From the NCBI GenBank assembly GCA_021799495.1, contig JAJZAI010000026.1, positions 1-44,018 of the forward strand: a stretch of DNA of 44,018 nucleotides. Reading direction: 5' to 3'. Made by a program: the position numbers and the translations under genes. The notes beneath the pieces are model-generated. The model was given only the letters and a program-made list of their open reading frames with translations, did not search any database and was not told where the DNA came from. Every line of letters starts with the position of its first letter. Position 1 is the stretch's first letter. The DNA comes from Deltaproteobacteria bacterium (GTDB lineage Bacteria > Desulfobacterota > Binatia > Binatales > Binataceae). Below are positions 10,304-18,986 of this stretch, piece by piece.

Positions 10304-11665
10304 ATGCCGATCCGCGACCGCGCACCTGACCCCGCCATCAACCGCATGCGAGCGCCCGCGCGCCGGCGCGATTTCTTCGGTCTCGCCGCCGCCGGCACGT
10401 CCGCGCGGCGTGAGATCGCGGCCGGGGCGACTACATTCGTCACGATGGCCTACATCATCGCGGTCAATCCGGCGATTCTCGCCGCCGCCGGAATCCCCGC
10501 CGGGCCGTCGATGGTCGCCACGGTCGCAACCGCCGTATTTGGCACGCTGCTGATGGGCCTCTACGCGAACCGGCCGTTCGCGATCGCGCCGTACATGGGC
10601 GAGAACGCGTTCGTCGCATTCACCGTCGTGCGGATGCTCGGTTTTAGCTGGCAGACCGCGCTTGGCGCCGTTTTTCTTGCGGGCGTGCTTTTCATCGCGC
10701 TGACCGCGGCGCGCGTGCGCCAATGGCTGCTCGACGCAATCCCGATCGGATTGCGCCGCGCCTTCGCCGCCGGCATCGGCCTGTTCCTCGCCTTCGTCGG
10801 CCTCAACGAATCGGGTCTGGTGACGCTCGGCGTTCCCGGCACTCCAGTGCGAATTGGAAATCTCGCGTCGCCCGGGGCCGCGGTCGCCCTGATTTCGCTC
10901 GCGCTGATCTGCGTGCTCACGATCCGCCGCGTTCCCGGCGCCATCCTGCTCGGAATCGTCGGCGCGACTTTCGCCGGCTTCGCGATCGGCGCCGCCAGGC
11001 TTCCGGCCGCATGGGTTGGAATGCCGCCGAATCCCATGCCGCTCGTGTTTGCCCTTGATATTCGCGGCGCGCTCACGTGGCGCGCGGCCGGCGTGACGCT
11101 GATTATTTTCACGATGGCGCTGGTGGACACGATGGGCACGCTGGTCGGACTCGCCGCGCAAGCGGGCCTCCTCGATGACCGCGGCCATCTGCCGCAAATC
11201 GAGCGGCCGATGATGGCCGACGCTTTCGCCACAACCTTCGCCGCCCTCGCTGGCACGACCACCGCCGGAGCCTACGTCGAATCCGCCGCTGGCATCGCCG
11301 CCGGCGGCCGCACCGGCCTGACCGCCGTCGTCGCCGCCGCGCTGTTCGCGATTTCGCTGCCGTTCGCGCCCTTCGTCGCCGCGATTCCGGCGGCGGCGTG
11401 CGGCCCGGCGTTGATCGTGGTTGGCGCGATGAGCCTTGCGCCGATCGTGAAAATGGATTTTGCGGATCCTGCGGAATCGATTCCGGCGTTCGCGGTAATC
11501 GCCCTGATGGCGTTCACCTACAATATCGGCATCGGCGTCGCCGCCGGTTTCATACTCTATACGCTATGTAAAACCGCGGCGGGGAAAATCGGCGAAATCC
11601 GGCCCGGCCTGTGGTTTCTGACCGGACTGTCGGCCTTGTTCTTTATCTTCTATCCCTATCACTGA
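10304..11665 (+). CDS. NCS2-family purine permease (AzgA-like)
   Basis: This is an inner-membrane nucleobase transporter, probably for adenine, guanine or hypoxanthine, driven by a proton gradient. It is 453 residues long with about 12-14 hydrophobic segments. AzgA-group hallmarks are GATTFVTMAYIIAVNPAIL (42-60), APYMGENAFVAF, the membrane segment with MALVDTMGTLVGLA, and the substrate-site loop GTTTAGAYVESAAGIAAGGR followed by TGLTAV. The N-terminus before residue 25 is unlike the family, so translation may instead start at the ATG at 10346 (MRAPARRRDFFGL); neither start has a clear Shine-Dalgarno. It stands alone on the plus strand, divergent from the efflux operon and convergent with glutathione reductase. 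Exact substrate specificity cannot be read from the sequence. Confidence 0.88.
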   Translation: MPIRDRAPDPAINRMRAPARRRDFFGLAAAGTSARREIAAGATTFVTMAYIIAVNPAILAAAGIPAGPSMVATVATAVFGTLLMGLYANRPFAIAPYMGENAFVAFTVVRMLGFSWQTALGAVFLAGVLFIALTAARVRQWLLDAIPIGLRRAFAAGIGLFLAFVGLNESGLVTLGVPGTPVRIGNLASPGAAVALISLALICVLTIRRVPGAILLGIVGATFAGFAIGAARLPAAWVGMPPNPMPLVFALDIRGALTWRAAGVTLIIFTMALVDTMGTLVGLAAQAGLLDDRGHLPQIERPMMADAFATTFAALAGTTTAGAYVESAAGIAAGGRTGLTAVVAAALFAISLPFAPFVAAIPAAACGPALIVVGAMSLAPIVKMDFADPAESIPAFAVIALMAFTYNIGIGVAAGFILYTLCKTAAGKIGEIRPGLWFLTGLSALFFIFYPYH

Positions 11666-11682
11666 CTAATCGCTGCGCCGGG

Positions 11683-13044
11683 TCACTGCGAAGCGGCTTT
11701 CTCGCGCATCGTGACGAATTCTTCCGCCGCCGTGGGATGGATGCCGATGGTCGCGTCGAATTGCCGCTTGGTCGCGCCGCACTGCAGCGCCACCGCCAGC
11801 CCCTGGATTATCTCGCCCGCGTCCGCGCCGATCATGTGGCAGCCCAGCACGCGATCGCTCTTCGGCTCCACCACCAGCTTCATCAGCGTGCGCTCGTCGC
11901 GTCCGCTCAGGGTATGCTTCAGCGGCCGAAAGGCCGACTTGTAAATATCCACCGCGCCGAATCGCGCCCGCGCTTCCATTTCGGTCAATCCCACTGTCGC
12001 GATCGGCGGGTGGCTGAACACGGCGGACGGCACATTGTCATAATCGATCGCCATCGCGCGCTTCCCGAACATCGTCTCCGCCGCCGCGCGCCCCTCGGCG
12101 ATCGCGACCGGCGTCAGATTGCGCCGATTGGTCACGTCGCCGACGGCGAAGATGTGCTCGACCGAAGTGCGCGAATGCCGATCGACCACGATCGCGCCCG
12201 CGCCGTCCATCTTTACCCCCGCCGCTTCAAGGCCGAGTCCGTGCGTGTTCGGCCGGCGGCCCGTCGCCAGCAGGACCAGCGCCGCATCGATCGTTTCGCC
12301 GCTGGTAAGCGTCGCGCGCACGCCCGCGCCGCGCTTTTCAATTCGCTCGAGCAGCGTGTTGAAGCGCAGCGCGACGCCCCGCTTCTGCATCTCGCCGGCC
12401 AGCGCGGCGCGCAGATCGTCGTCGAAGCCGCGCAGGAACAGGTCGCCGCGATGGACCAGCGTGACCTCCGCGCCAAGCCCGCGGAAAACTCCGGCGAATT
12501 CCACGCCGATATAACCGCCGCCGACGACAATCGCCCGCTCCGGCATCGCGTGCAGATGGAACGCCTCGTTCGAGCTGATCGCCAACTCCGCGCCGGGGAT
12601 GCGCGGCGCGACCGGCCATCCGCCGACGGCGACAAGCATATATTTGGCGGTGATCCGCTCGGAGCCGATCGCCACGGTATGCGCGTCAACCAGCGCCGCG
12701 CGGCCGTCGATTATCGTCACTCCGGCGTTGGTCAAAAGCCGTTCGTAAACTCCGTTGAGCCGCGCAATCTCCTTGTCCTTGTTCGCGATCAGCGCGCCCC
12801 AATCGAAGCGGCTCGCGCCTACCGTCCAGCCAAAACCGGCGGCGTCGGCGAATGCGTCGCTGAACTCCGAAGCGTACACCAGGAGTTTTTTCGGGATGCA
12901 ACCCACATTGACGCAGGTCCCGCCGAGATAGCGTTCCTCGGCCACGGCCACGCGCGCGCCAAGTTGCGCCGCGACCCGGCTCGCCCGCACACCGCCCGAT
13001 CCGGCGCCAAGCACGAATAGATCGTAGTCGTATTTCTGGACCAT
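11683..13044 (-). CDS. gor: Glutathione-disulfide reductase
   Basis: This cytoplasmic FAD enzyme reduces glutathione disulfide with NADPH. It has 453 residues, the usual length. The FAD-binding motif is FVLGAGSGGVRASR (10-23). The redox-active disulfide is C44/C49 in GGTCVNVGCIPKK, preceding LLVYAS as in glutathione reductases. The NAD(P) site VVGGGYIGVEFAGVFRGLGA is followed by HRGDLFLRGFD, whose Arg residues are typical of NADPH-preferring enzymes rather than lipoamide dehydrogenase. The second FAD motif is IFAVGDV and the C-terminal catalytic motif GIHPTAAEEF carries the His base. The gene lies 73 nt downstream of a secreted thiol oxidoreductase on the same strand, so they may be co-transcribed. 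The alternative, dihydrolipoamide dehydrogenase, is less likely because of the NADPH-type residues and the KKLLVYAS segment. Confidence 0.87.
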   Translation of the reverse strand: MVQKYDYDLFVLGAGSGGVRASRVAAQLGARVAVAEERYLGGTCVNVGCIPKKLLVYASEFSDAFADAAGFGWTVGASRFDWGALIANKDKEIARLNGVYERLLTNAGVTIIDGRAALVDAHTVAIGSERITAKYMLVAVGGWPVAPRIPGAELAISSNEAFHLHAMPERAIVVGGGYIGVEFAGVFRGLGAEVTLVHRGDLFLRGFDDDLRAALAGEMQKRGVALRFNTLLERIEKRGAGVRATLTSGETIDAALVLLATGRRPNTHGLGLEAAGVKMDGAGAIVVDRHSRTSVEHIFAVGDVTNRRNLTPVAIAEGRAAAETMFGKRAMAIDYDNVPSAVFSHPPIATVGLTEMEARARFGAVDIYKSAFRPLKHTLSGRDERTLMKLVVEPKSDRVLGCHMIGADAGEIIQGLAVALQCGATKRQFDATIGIHPTAAEEFVTMREKAASQ

Positions 13045-13117
13045 CGCGCCGCGGCCTGATGAATATCCGATCGAGCCGGCGCAGGCGCGGCCGTTGCCAG
13101 CCGCGCCGCGCAGTTTC

Positions 13118-14251
13118 CTATTGTTCGGCGGTCTTCGCCGGATGGGCCGGCGCGGCCGTGGACGCGGTTTTTTCCGCGCCGCCCGCGCGCGCCAATTCCT
13201 CGTCGATCACCGCCGCCATGCTCGCCTGCGACTCCACGCCGACCATCTGCCGGCCGTTGATGAAGAAAGTGGGCGTGCCGGTCACGCCAAGCCGCGCGCC
13301 TTCGGCCTGGTCGGCGCGAATGCCCGCAACGACCTTTTTCTCGTCGAAACAGGCGTCGAACTTTTTGGCGTCCAGTCCCAGTTTAGCGGCGGTCTGTTTC
13401 AGCGACGCGGGATCGAGCTTGCCCTGATCCGCGAACATCGCGTCGTGGAACTGCCAGAACTTGTCCTGCTGCGCCGCGCAACGCCCCGCCACCGCGGCGT
13501 CGAGCGCATGCGGATGCATCCCCAGCGGAAAGTCCATGTAAACGAACCTGATCCGGTCGCCGTATTTGGCGCGAACCTGTTTAAGCGTAGGTTCCGCCGC
13601 CCGGCAATACGGACACTGGAAATCGGAAAACTCGACCACCGTCACCGGCGCGTCCTTGCCGCCCGTCCACGGATGGCCGGCGCTGGCAACCTGCTCGCGC
13701 GGAGCCTCGAGCATCAGCTTGACATGATTGTCGGCACGCAGCTTGTTCATCAGCGCGTCGCGCCGTTGCGCGTCGTAATGCCGCTGCAACGCCGCAATCA
13801 GCGGAGCCTGTATCTGCTCATAAGGCTTGTGCCCCGTCTGCGCGTCGAGCGCCGCCTTGTGCGCGTCGTAATATTTGCGCGCGTCGGCCGCCGTCACCGT
13901 CGATCCTTGGGGATGAATCTCATGGTCGACATAGGCGGCGGCCGTCATGTGCGCCTTTTTCGCGGCGCGATCGATCAAATAATTGTCCACCATCGAATCG
14001 AGCGCGCGTTTGCGCAAGTCGTAGCGCTGATTCGGGCTGATCTCGTCGATCACGCGGGCGTCAACTTCGCTCTGGGTAATCCGATGGCCGCCGACCGTCG
14101 CGAGCACCGGATCAGCGCCATGGCTCGAATTTGCCGCGGCCGCCGGCGCCGCCATCAACGCGCATCCCAGGCCAATCGCGCACGCCGCGAGCCATACTCG
14201 CGAAAGCGGTCGGGGTCTCGGGCCGGCGCCAAGCGATCGATTCGATTCCAT
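13118..14251 (-). CDS. Secreted DsbA-like thiol oxidoreductase with SurA-like N-terminus
   Basis: This is probably a periplasmic protein of two parts. An N-terminal signal peptide (hydrophobic core about 19-39, cleavage after an AAPAAAA stretch) leads into a SurA/PpiC-type N-domain (about 48-175: VLATVGGHRITQSEVDARV, then helices). The C-terminal half is a thioredoxin-fold DsbA domain (about 195-355) with FSDFQCPYC, redox pair C213/C216, and the cis-Pro loop GVTGTPTFFING. A CPYC centre suggests disulfide formation or isomerisation on exported proteins. The N-domain suggests binding of unfolded clients, although no PPIase domain is present. Whether it serves cytochrome assembly is unknown. The operon at 21-27 kb lacks a CcmG thioredoxin, but CcmG proteins normally look different. 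The gene is divergent from coaBC. Confidence 0.82.
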   Translation of the reverse strand: MESNRSLGAGPRPRPLSRVWLAACAIGLGCALMAAPAAAANSSHGADPVLATVGGHRITQSEVDARVIDEISPNQRYDLRKRALDSMVDNYLIDRAAKKAHMTAAAYVDHEIHPQGSTVTAADARKYYDAHKAALDAQTGHKPYEQIQAPLIAALQRHYDAQRRDALMNKLRADNHVKLMLEAPREQVASAGHPWTGGKDAPVTVVEFSDFQCPYCRAAEPTLKQVRAKYGDRIRFVYMDFPLGMHPHALDAAVAGRCAAQQDKFWQFHDAMFADQGKLDPASLKQTAAKLGLDAKKFDACFDEKKVVAGIRADQAEGARLGVTGTPTFFINGRQMVGVESQASMAAVIDEELARAGGAEKTASTAAPAHPAKTAEQ

Positions 14252-14413
14252 GCATCAACCTCTTCTCGATACGGCGGCGTCATTCGCCGTCCGTTATCGG
14301 CTGATGATAGCATTGACGCGGCGCTATGTCGTGACGAAAGCGCGGCGTTTGCCTGACTTTCGCCGCGCACGCCGCTCTTTCATTTTCCGCGCGCCCCTCG
14401 CTACAATTCGATC

Positions 14414-15646
14414 ATGTCCGCGCTTCGGAACAAGACGATTTTGCTCGGCGTCGGCGGCGGCATCGCCGCATACAAAGCGTGCGAGCTGGTGCGCCTGCTG
14501 ACCGCCCGCGAGGCGCGCGTGCGCGTGATGATGACTCCGAACGCGGCGCATTTCGTCACCCCGCTCACGCTGCAAACGCTCAGCCTGAATCCGGTCTCGA
14601 TCGACACTTTCGATCTCACGCACGAATCTGAAATCGGCCATATACGGCTCGCCGACACCGCCGACGCGATCGTCATCGCTCCCGCCACCGCGGACCTTAT
14701 CGCCAAGGCCGCCACCGGCATCGCGGACACGCTCGTCACGACCGTGCTGCTCGCCGCGCGATGCCCGGTCGCGTTCGCGCCCGCGATGAACGTGCACATG
14801 TACGAGCATCCGGCCGTAGCCGAAAATCTGGAAAAGCTGCGCGCCCGCGGCGCCGCGATTATCGAACCCGCGGCGGGCGCGCTCGCCTGCGGCTACGAGG
14901 GCCGGGGCCGGCTCGCGGAGCCGGCGGCGATCGTCGAGGAAATCGAGCGGATGCTCTCGCGCAAGGACCTTGCCGCCGAGCGAATTCTGATCACCGCCGG
15001 TCCGACCCAGGAAGCGATCGATCCGGTGCGCTTCGTGTCGAACCGTTCCACCGGCAAGATGGGCTTCGCGATCGCGCGGGCGGCATGGCGGCGCGGCGCG
15101 GCGGTGCGGCTGGTCGCCGGCCCCTCGGCGCTGGCGACGCCGCGCGGCGTGGAGCGGATCGATACCGTCAGCGCGGCGGAGATGCTGAGCGCGACCTCGC
15201 GCAATTTCCCATGGTGTTCTTCGCTGATCATGGCGGCGGCCGTCGCGGATTTCCGCCCGCGCGAGCCTGCGGCGCAGAAACTCAAGAAAAATTCGCGCGG
15301 CCTCGCGCTAGATCTTGCGCCGATCGCCGACGAATTGCCGCGTCTCGCGGCGCGCAAGGCCGGCAGAATTCTGATCGGGTTCGCCGCCGAAACCGAAGAC
15401 CTCGAAGTCAACGCGCTCGACAAGCTCCGGCGCAAGCGGCTCGACATGATCGTCGGCAACGACGTGTCGCGCTCCGACGCCGGCTTCGCGGTGGATACCA
15501 ATATCGTTACGATTCTCGACACGGACGGCCACGTCGAAACCACGCCCAAGCTCAGCAAGGACGAAGTCGCCGACGTGATTCTCGACCGGCTCGCGGCCCG
15601 CCGCGCCGGCAAACCCCGCTCCGCCGCGTTGCGCGTCTCCCGCTGA
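14414..15646 (+). CDS. coaBC: Phosphopantothenoylcysteine decarboxylase / phosphopantothenate-cysteine ligase
   Basis: This bifunctional cytoplasmic enzyme makes 4'-phosphopantetheine for coenzyme A. The N-terminal half (about 1-185) is an FMN-binding flavoprotein decarboxylase. It shows GVGGGIAAYKACELVRLL at the start, the substrate clamp APAMNVHMY, and the catalytic Cys in GALACGYEGRGRLAEP. The C-terminal half (about 190-400) is the CTP-dependent ligase, with ITAGPTQEAIDPVRF, NRSTGKMGFAIA, MAAAVADFRP and the KLKK loop. Its 410 residues match the usual bacterial fusion. It is divergent from the DsbA-like gene, separated by 162 nt, and convergent with the phospholipase-like gene. Confidence 0.95.
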   Translation: MSALRNKTILLGVGGGIAAYKACELVRLLTAREARVRVMMTPNAAHFVTPLTLQTLSLNPVSIDTFDLTHESEIGHIRLADTADAIVIAPATADLIAKAATGIADTLVTTVLLAARCPVAFAPAMNVHMYEHPAVAENLEKLRARGAAIIEPAAGALACGYEGRGRLAEPAAIVEEIERMLSRKDLAAERILITAGPTQEAIDPVRFVSNRSTGKMGFAIARAAWRRGAAVRLVAGPSALATPRGVERIDTVSAAEMLSATSRNFPWCSSLIMAAAVADFRPREPAAQKLKKNSRGLALDLAPIADELPRLAARKAGRILIGFAAETEDLEVNALDKLRRKRLDMIVGNDVSRSDAGFAVDTNIVTILDTDGHVETTPKLSKDEVADVILDRLAARRAGKPRSAALRVSR

Positions 15647-15736
15647 TCGGATTTATTCCGGCGCTTCCGCAGCGCGCATCAGAATTTCGCCCGCTCAGCC
15701 GCGGCGCGCATCCCGCGGTCGCGTTCGCAAAGGAAT

Positions 15737-16633
15737 TCAACGGCCGTTCCGGCCGAGCGGATTGTGCTCCAGATGCGCCAACAGGTCGGCGAGCATCGCC
15801 GCCGCCAAAGAATCTGCCGCGCTTTCCGACTGGCCGCCCAGCCGCGCCAGCTTCTGAAGATTGCGCCGCGAATCCGCCGCGCCGGCGATCGCCGCCGCGC
15901 CCATCGGATCGTAACGGCAGCAACGCGCGGCGCCATGCTCGGCCAGCACTTCATCGATCGCGCCTGCCGATGCGTCAAGAAACAGGCTGGCTTCGCGCGT
16001 CGGCACGCCGGCGTCGGCGCCAACCGCGCGGAGCGCGCGCTGCCATTCGCGGATCCGCCGCAAACCGCCGTCGAAAACCATCCGATGCGCCCTGAAGCCG
16101 ACCAGCGGCGAATCGACCGACCGCTTCAGCATCCGGTCGAGCGGCCGAAAATCGAGGTCGAGCAGCCGCAGCAGCAGTTCGCGATAATCCGCCGCGTGCA
16201 GGCTGTCGAAGCGCGCCTCTTCGAGGATATGGCTGCCGATTCCGTGACGGAAATAACCGACGAATCGGGCCGGCAGATAAAAATTATGCGCGACGACGTC
16301 GGCCGCCAGATGCGCCAGATAGCCGAGCGCGAAGGCCCGCTCGCGATCGCCGCGCGCCGCGTCGAGCAAGCCGGTTCCGGTCGCCCAGTTGTGCGAATGG
16401 CGGCGCAGCCGGCTCTGCAAACGGCGCCCCTGGACGATATCTGGCGCCAATCCGCCGTACAGGAACGCCTCCGGCAGATTCGCCAGCGCCGCATAGATCG
16501 GCGCGCCGTCGGATATCGACGCCAACGTTTGCACGCCAAGAACCACGTGCGTGACGGGACCCCATGCCAGCGCCGGCGCCGGATCGAGCGCAATCAGCGC
16601 CAGTGCAACCGTGACTATCGCCGCAATAATCAT
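15737..16633 (-). CDS. Secreted zinc-dependent phospholipase C-like protein
   Basis: This 298-residue protein has a signal peptide (about 1-22, MIIAAIVTVALALIA, cleavage near ALAWG). The mature N-terminus WGPVTHVVLG supplies the N-terminal Trp and first His typical of zinc-dependent phospholipase C/S1-P1 nuclease folds. Further likely metal ligands are in APDI, HSHNWATG, and FALGYLAHLAADVVAHNFYLP, the strongest family motif. The middle region is rich in Arg and helical. It would be expected outside the cytoplasm and could cleave phospholipid head groups or other phosphoesters. Many bacterial members of this family have no known substrate. It is divergent from the uracil-DNA glycosylase gene 59 nt away, so they share a short promoter region. 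Confidence 0.75.
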   Translation of the reverse strand: MIIAAIVTVALALIALDPAPALAWGPVTHVVLGVQTLASISDGAPIYAALANLPEAFLYGGLAPDIVQGRRLQSRLRRHSHNWATGTGLLDAARGDRERAFALGYLAHLAADVVAHNFYLPARFVGYFRHGIGSHILEEARFDSLHAADYRELLLRLLDLDFRPLDRMLKRSVDSPLVGFRAHRMVFDGGLRRIREWQRALRAVGADAGVPTREASLFLDASAGAIDEVLAEHGAARCCRYDPMGAAAIAGAADSRRNLQKLARLGGQSESAADSLAAAMLADLLAHLEHNPLGRNGR

Positions 16634-16692
16634 CCAACCGCCGCGCCCCTCGCGCCTTATCTCGCCGATCGGCTATCCTCGACGCCGATCCT

Positions 16693-17586
16693 ATGAGCGT
16701 TCGCGCCAACCCGCCAGATCGTGGGCTGATCCTCGCTTCGCTTCGCGATTATGTCGAGCAGCTTCGCGAAGAAGGACTCGAAGGTCCGCCCGCCGCGGAA
16801 TCGTCCGCCGCGCCGCGCGAAGCACCGCGCGTTCACGCGATCATCGAGGCTCCGCCGGCGGCCTCCGCCGCGACACTCGCAGCTCCCTCCATGGCCGCCG
16901 CCAATGATCGTCCGGCGGCGCCGCCGCCCCTCGCCGCCAGCGCGCCGGATACGGCCCCGCGCGCGGCGCCGGACGAGTTGTTCTACCGCTATCCGGGACT
17001 CGAAAAGACCGCCGATCTCGCCGCGCTGCGCGAGTTCATCGGCGCTTGCACGCGATGCAAACTTGCGCCGCAGCGGACCAACCTGGTCTTCGGCGTGGGC
17101 AATCCGTCCGCCGAGCTGATGTTCGTCGGCGAGGCGCCCGGCGCGGACGAAGACGCGCGCGGCGAACCGTTCGTGGGCCGGGCCGGCCAACTCCTGACCG
17201 ACATCATCGAGCGCGGGATGGGCATGGCGCGATCCGAAGTTTACATCTGCAACGTGATCAAATGCCGGCCCCCGGAAAACCGCAATCCCGAGCCTGACGA
17301 AGTCGCGGCCTGCGAACCGTTTCTGTTCCGGCAAATCGATCTCGTCCGGCCGCGCGTGATCGTCGGCCTCGGCGCCTTCGCGGTGCGGGCGTTGTTGCAG
17401 GTAAAGACGCCGATCAGCAAGCTCCGCGGCAATTGGCAGGAGTTCCGGCGTATCCGGATGATGCCGACGTTCCATCCGGCCTACCTGCTGCGCAATCCCG
17501 CCGACAAGCGATTGGTCTGGGCGGATATCCAGGAAGTGATGCGCGCGCTGGGGCGTCCGTTGCCGTCCCGCGGCGCCCAGCGCTGA
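16693..17586 (+). CDS. Uracil-DNA glycosylase, family 4 (4Fe-4S)
   Basis: This enzyme removes uracil from DNA and so starts base excision repair. It has 297 residues. The first 95 are low-complexity (Ala/Pro-rich) and probably disordered. The catalytic domain begins near 105. Four Cys fit the 4Fe-4S cluster of family 4: C119 and C122 (CTRC), C191 (IKCRPP) and C207 (AACEPF). Motif 1 is [20 protein letters not shown] (147-166) and motif 3 is HPAYLLRNP near the C-terminus. The PPENRNP loop after the third Cys is also typical. The long Pro/Ala N-terminus is common in Gram-negative members. Its stop is 12 nt from the end of a convergent lipoprotein gene. Confidence 0.93.
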   Translation: MSVRANPPDRGLILASLRDYVEQLREEGLEGPPAAESSAAPREAPRVHAIIEAPPAASAATLAAPSMAAANDRPAAPPPLAASAPDTAPRAAPDELFYRYPGLEKTADLAALREFIGACTRCKLAPQRTNLVFGVGNPSAELMFVGEAPGADEDARGEPFVGRAGQLLTDIIERGMGMARSEVYICNVIKCRPPENRNPEPDEVAACEPFLFRQIDLVRPRVIVGLGAFAVRALLQVKTPISKLRGNWQEFRRIRMMPTFHPAYLLRNPADKRLVWADIQEVMRALGRPLPSRGAQR

Positions 17587-17598
17587 CCTGCGGCGCGG

Positions 17599-17853
17599 CT
17601 ATTCAATATTCGAGTCGTTCGGACCGCTGGACGAAGAGGGTTTAGTTGCACTCTTATGCTTCGTCGAGCTTTGACCACTCGAAGTGGCAGGAGTCTTCTT
17701 CTTGTCGTGTTCGTACTTGTAGCCCTGATAGGCAAGGCTCGGAATCGCCAGCATTGGACATCCGGCGCACAATGTCGCCATCCCGAGCGCCACCGCCGCC
17801 ATCATCAGCCATCTGGCGCCGCTTCGCGCCCGCATCCGTAACCTAATCGCCAT
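17599..17853 (-). CDS. Small lipoprotein of unknown function
   Basis: This is an 84-residue product if translation starts at the ATG at 17853. An upstream TTG at 17907 overlaps the lpxD stop and would add 18 charged residues before the signal peptide, which is less likely. An Arg-rich n-region, a hydrophobic core (WLMMAAVALGMATL) and a lipobox CAGC ending in the lipidated Cys give a type II signal. The mature part is short: a PMLAIPSLAYQGYKYE segment, then a low-complexity Ser/Thr/Lys tail. No family was recognised. It lies at the end of the waaF-lpxD transcript on the same strand and so could be an envelope component. Confidence 0.6.
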   Translation of the reverse strand: MAIRLRMRARSGARWLMMAAVALGMATLCAGCPMLAIPSLAYQGYKYEHDKKKTPATSSGQSSTKHKSATKPSSSSGPNDSNIE

Positions 17854-17903
17854 CCGCGTACCGCCATCCTCATCCCGCGCGAACTCAAGCCGCGTCCGTC
17901 CGT

Positions 17904-18929
17904 TCAATCGCCGCTCCGGCCGCGGATGCCAAGCCGCTGCTCGATCGCGCGCAAGCGCCGCGCGATTTCCGGCAGCCGCGGCTCGACCGCGACCATCCGG
18001 CGGAACACCTTCATATCGATCGCCGGCGCGCCTCCCACCAGCGCGTCGTCGGGCAGATCGTTATGCACGCCCGCCTGCGCGATCACCCGCGCCCGGTCGC
18101 CGACCCGGACGTGATCGGCCGAACCCGACTGGCCGCCGAACTGGCACCACTTGCCGATTCGCACCGAACCGGCCAGTCCCGCTTGCGCCGCCATCCGCGA
18201 GTACTCGCCAAGCTCGCAGTTGTGGCCAATCTGGATCAGATTATCGAGCTTCACGCCGCGACGCACGATCGTCGCGCCCATCGTCGCGCGATCGACCGTG
18301 GTGTTCGCGCCAATTTCCACGTCGTCCTCGATTATCACGCTCCCGACCTGCGGCACCTTCACCAGGTCGCCGTTATGCTCGACGAAGCCGAAGCCGTCCG
18401 CGCCGATCACCGCGCCGTTCAAAATCGTCACGCGGTCGCCGATCGCCACGCCCTCGCGAATCGCGACGCCGCTATGCGCGACAAAGTCGGCGCCGATTCG
18501 CACGCCGGGATAGATCGTCACGTGCGGATGAAGCACGGCGTTGCGGCCAATTATCGCCCCCGCGCCGATTACGCAGTAGGCGCCGATCGAAGCCTCCGCA
18601 CCGATTTCAGCGTCAGGCGCGATCACCGCCGTCCGGTCGATTCCGGGGGCCGGCCGGTAGGGCGGAAAGAACAAGCCGAGCACGCGCGCGAAGTCGAACG
18701 CCGGATTGCCGCTGACGATCGCCGCGCCCGGCGCCGCCGCGCGCAATTCCGGCGGAACGATCGCGCAGGCCGCCGCGCTCGCCTTGAGCGCCGCCGCGTA
18801 TTTCGGCCCGACCGCGAAGGTTATCATGCCCGGTCCAGCAGCCTCGATCGGCGCCGGCATCGCGATTTCGATTTCGCCGTCGCCGTCGAGTTTCAGTCCC
18901 AGCCGCGCCGCAATCTCGCCCAGCTTCAT
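17904..18929 (-). CDS. lpxD: UDP-3-O-acylglucosamine N-acyltransferase
   Basis: LpxD adds the N-linked hydroxyacyl chain in lipid A synthesis, using acyl-ACP, in the cytoplasm. It has 341 residues, the usual size. The N-terminal uridine-binding domain spans about 1-95 (KLGEIAARLGLKLDGDGEIE, with FxxP near 88). The middle is a left-handed beta-helix of hexapeptide repeats (about 100-290). Family motifs are GADGFGFVEHNGDLVKVPQVG, the VDRATMG loop, and the catalytic His in LIQIGHNCELGEYSRMAAQ (H236). The C-terminal helix region carries the ACP-interacting segment. It sits downstream of the heptosyltransferase-like gene on the same strand (57 nt gap), grouping two LPS functions. LpxA is 10 kb away. 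Confidence 0.96.
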   Translation of the reverse strand: MKLGEIAARLGLKLDGDGEIEIAMPAPIEAAGPGMITFAVGPKYAAALKASAAACAIVPPELRAAAPGAAIVSGNPAFDFARVLGLFFPPYRPAPGIDRTAVIAPDAEIGAEASIGAYCVIGAGAIIGRNAVLHPHVTIYPGVRIGADFVAHSGVAIREGVAIGDRVTILNGAVIGADGFGFVEHNGDLVKVPQVGSVIIEDDVEIGANTTVDRATMGATIVRRGVKLDNLIQIGHNCELGEYSRMAAQAGLAGSVRIGKWCQFGGQSGSADHVRVGDRARVIAQAGVHNDLPDDALVGGAPAIDMKVFRRMVAVEPRLPEIARRLRAIEQRLGIRGRSGD

Positions 18930-18986
18930 CCGTCGATACTCCCGGACGGCGCCGCATCCGCGTTCCGTCCAATCTAAAGTAGCGCT

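Noticed and set aside
10008-10325. 105-codon minus-strand frame in the gap before the purine permease
   Set aside because: No recognised family, no clear ribosome site, and it overlaps the start of the permease gene; support is too weak for a gene call.
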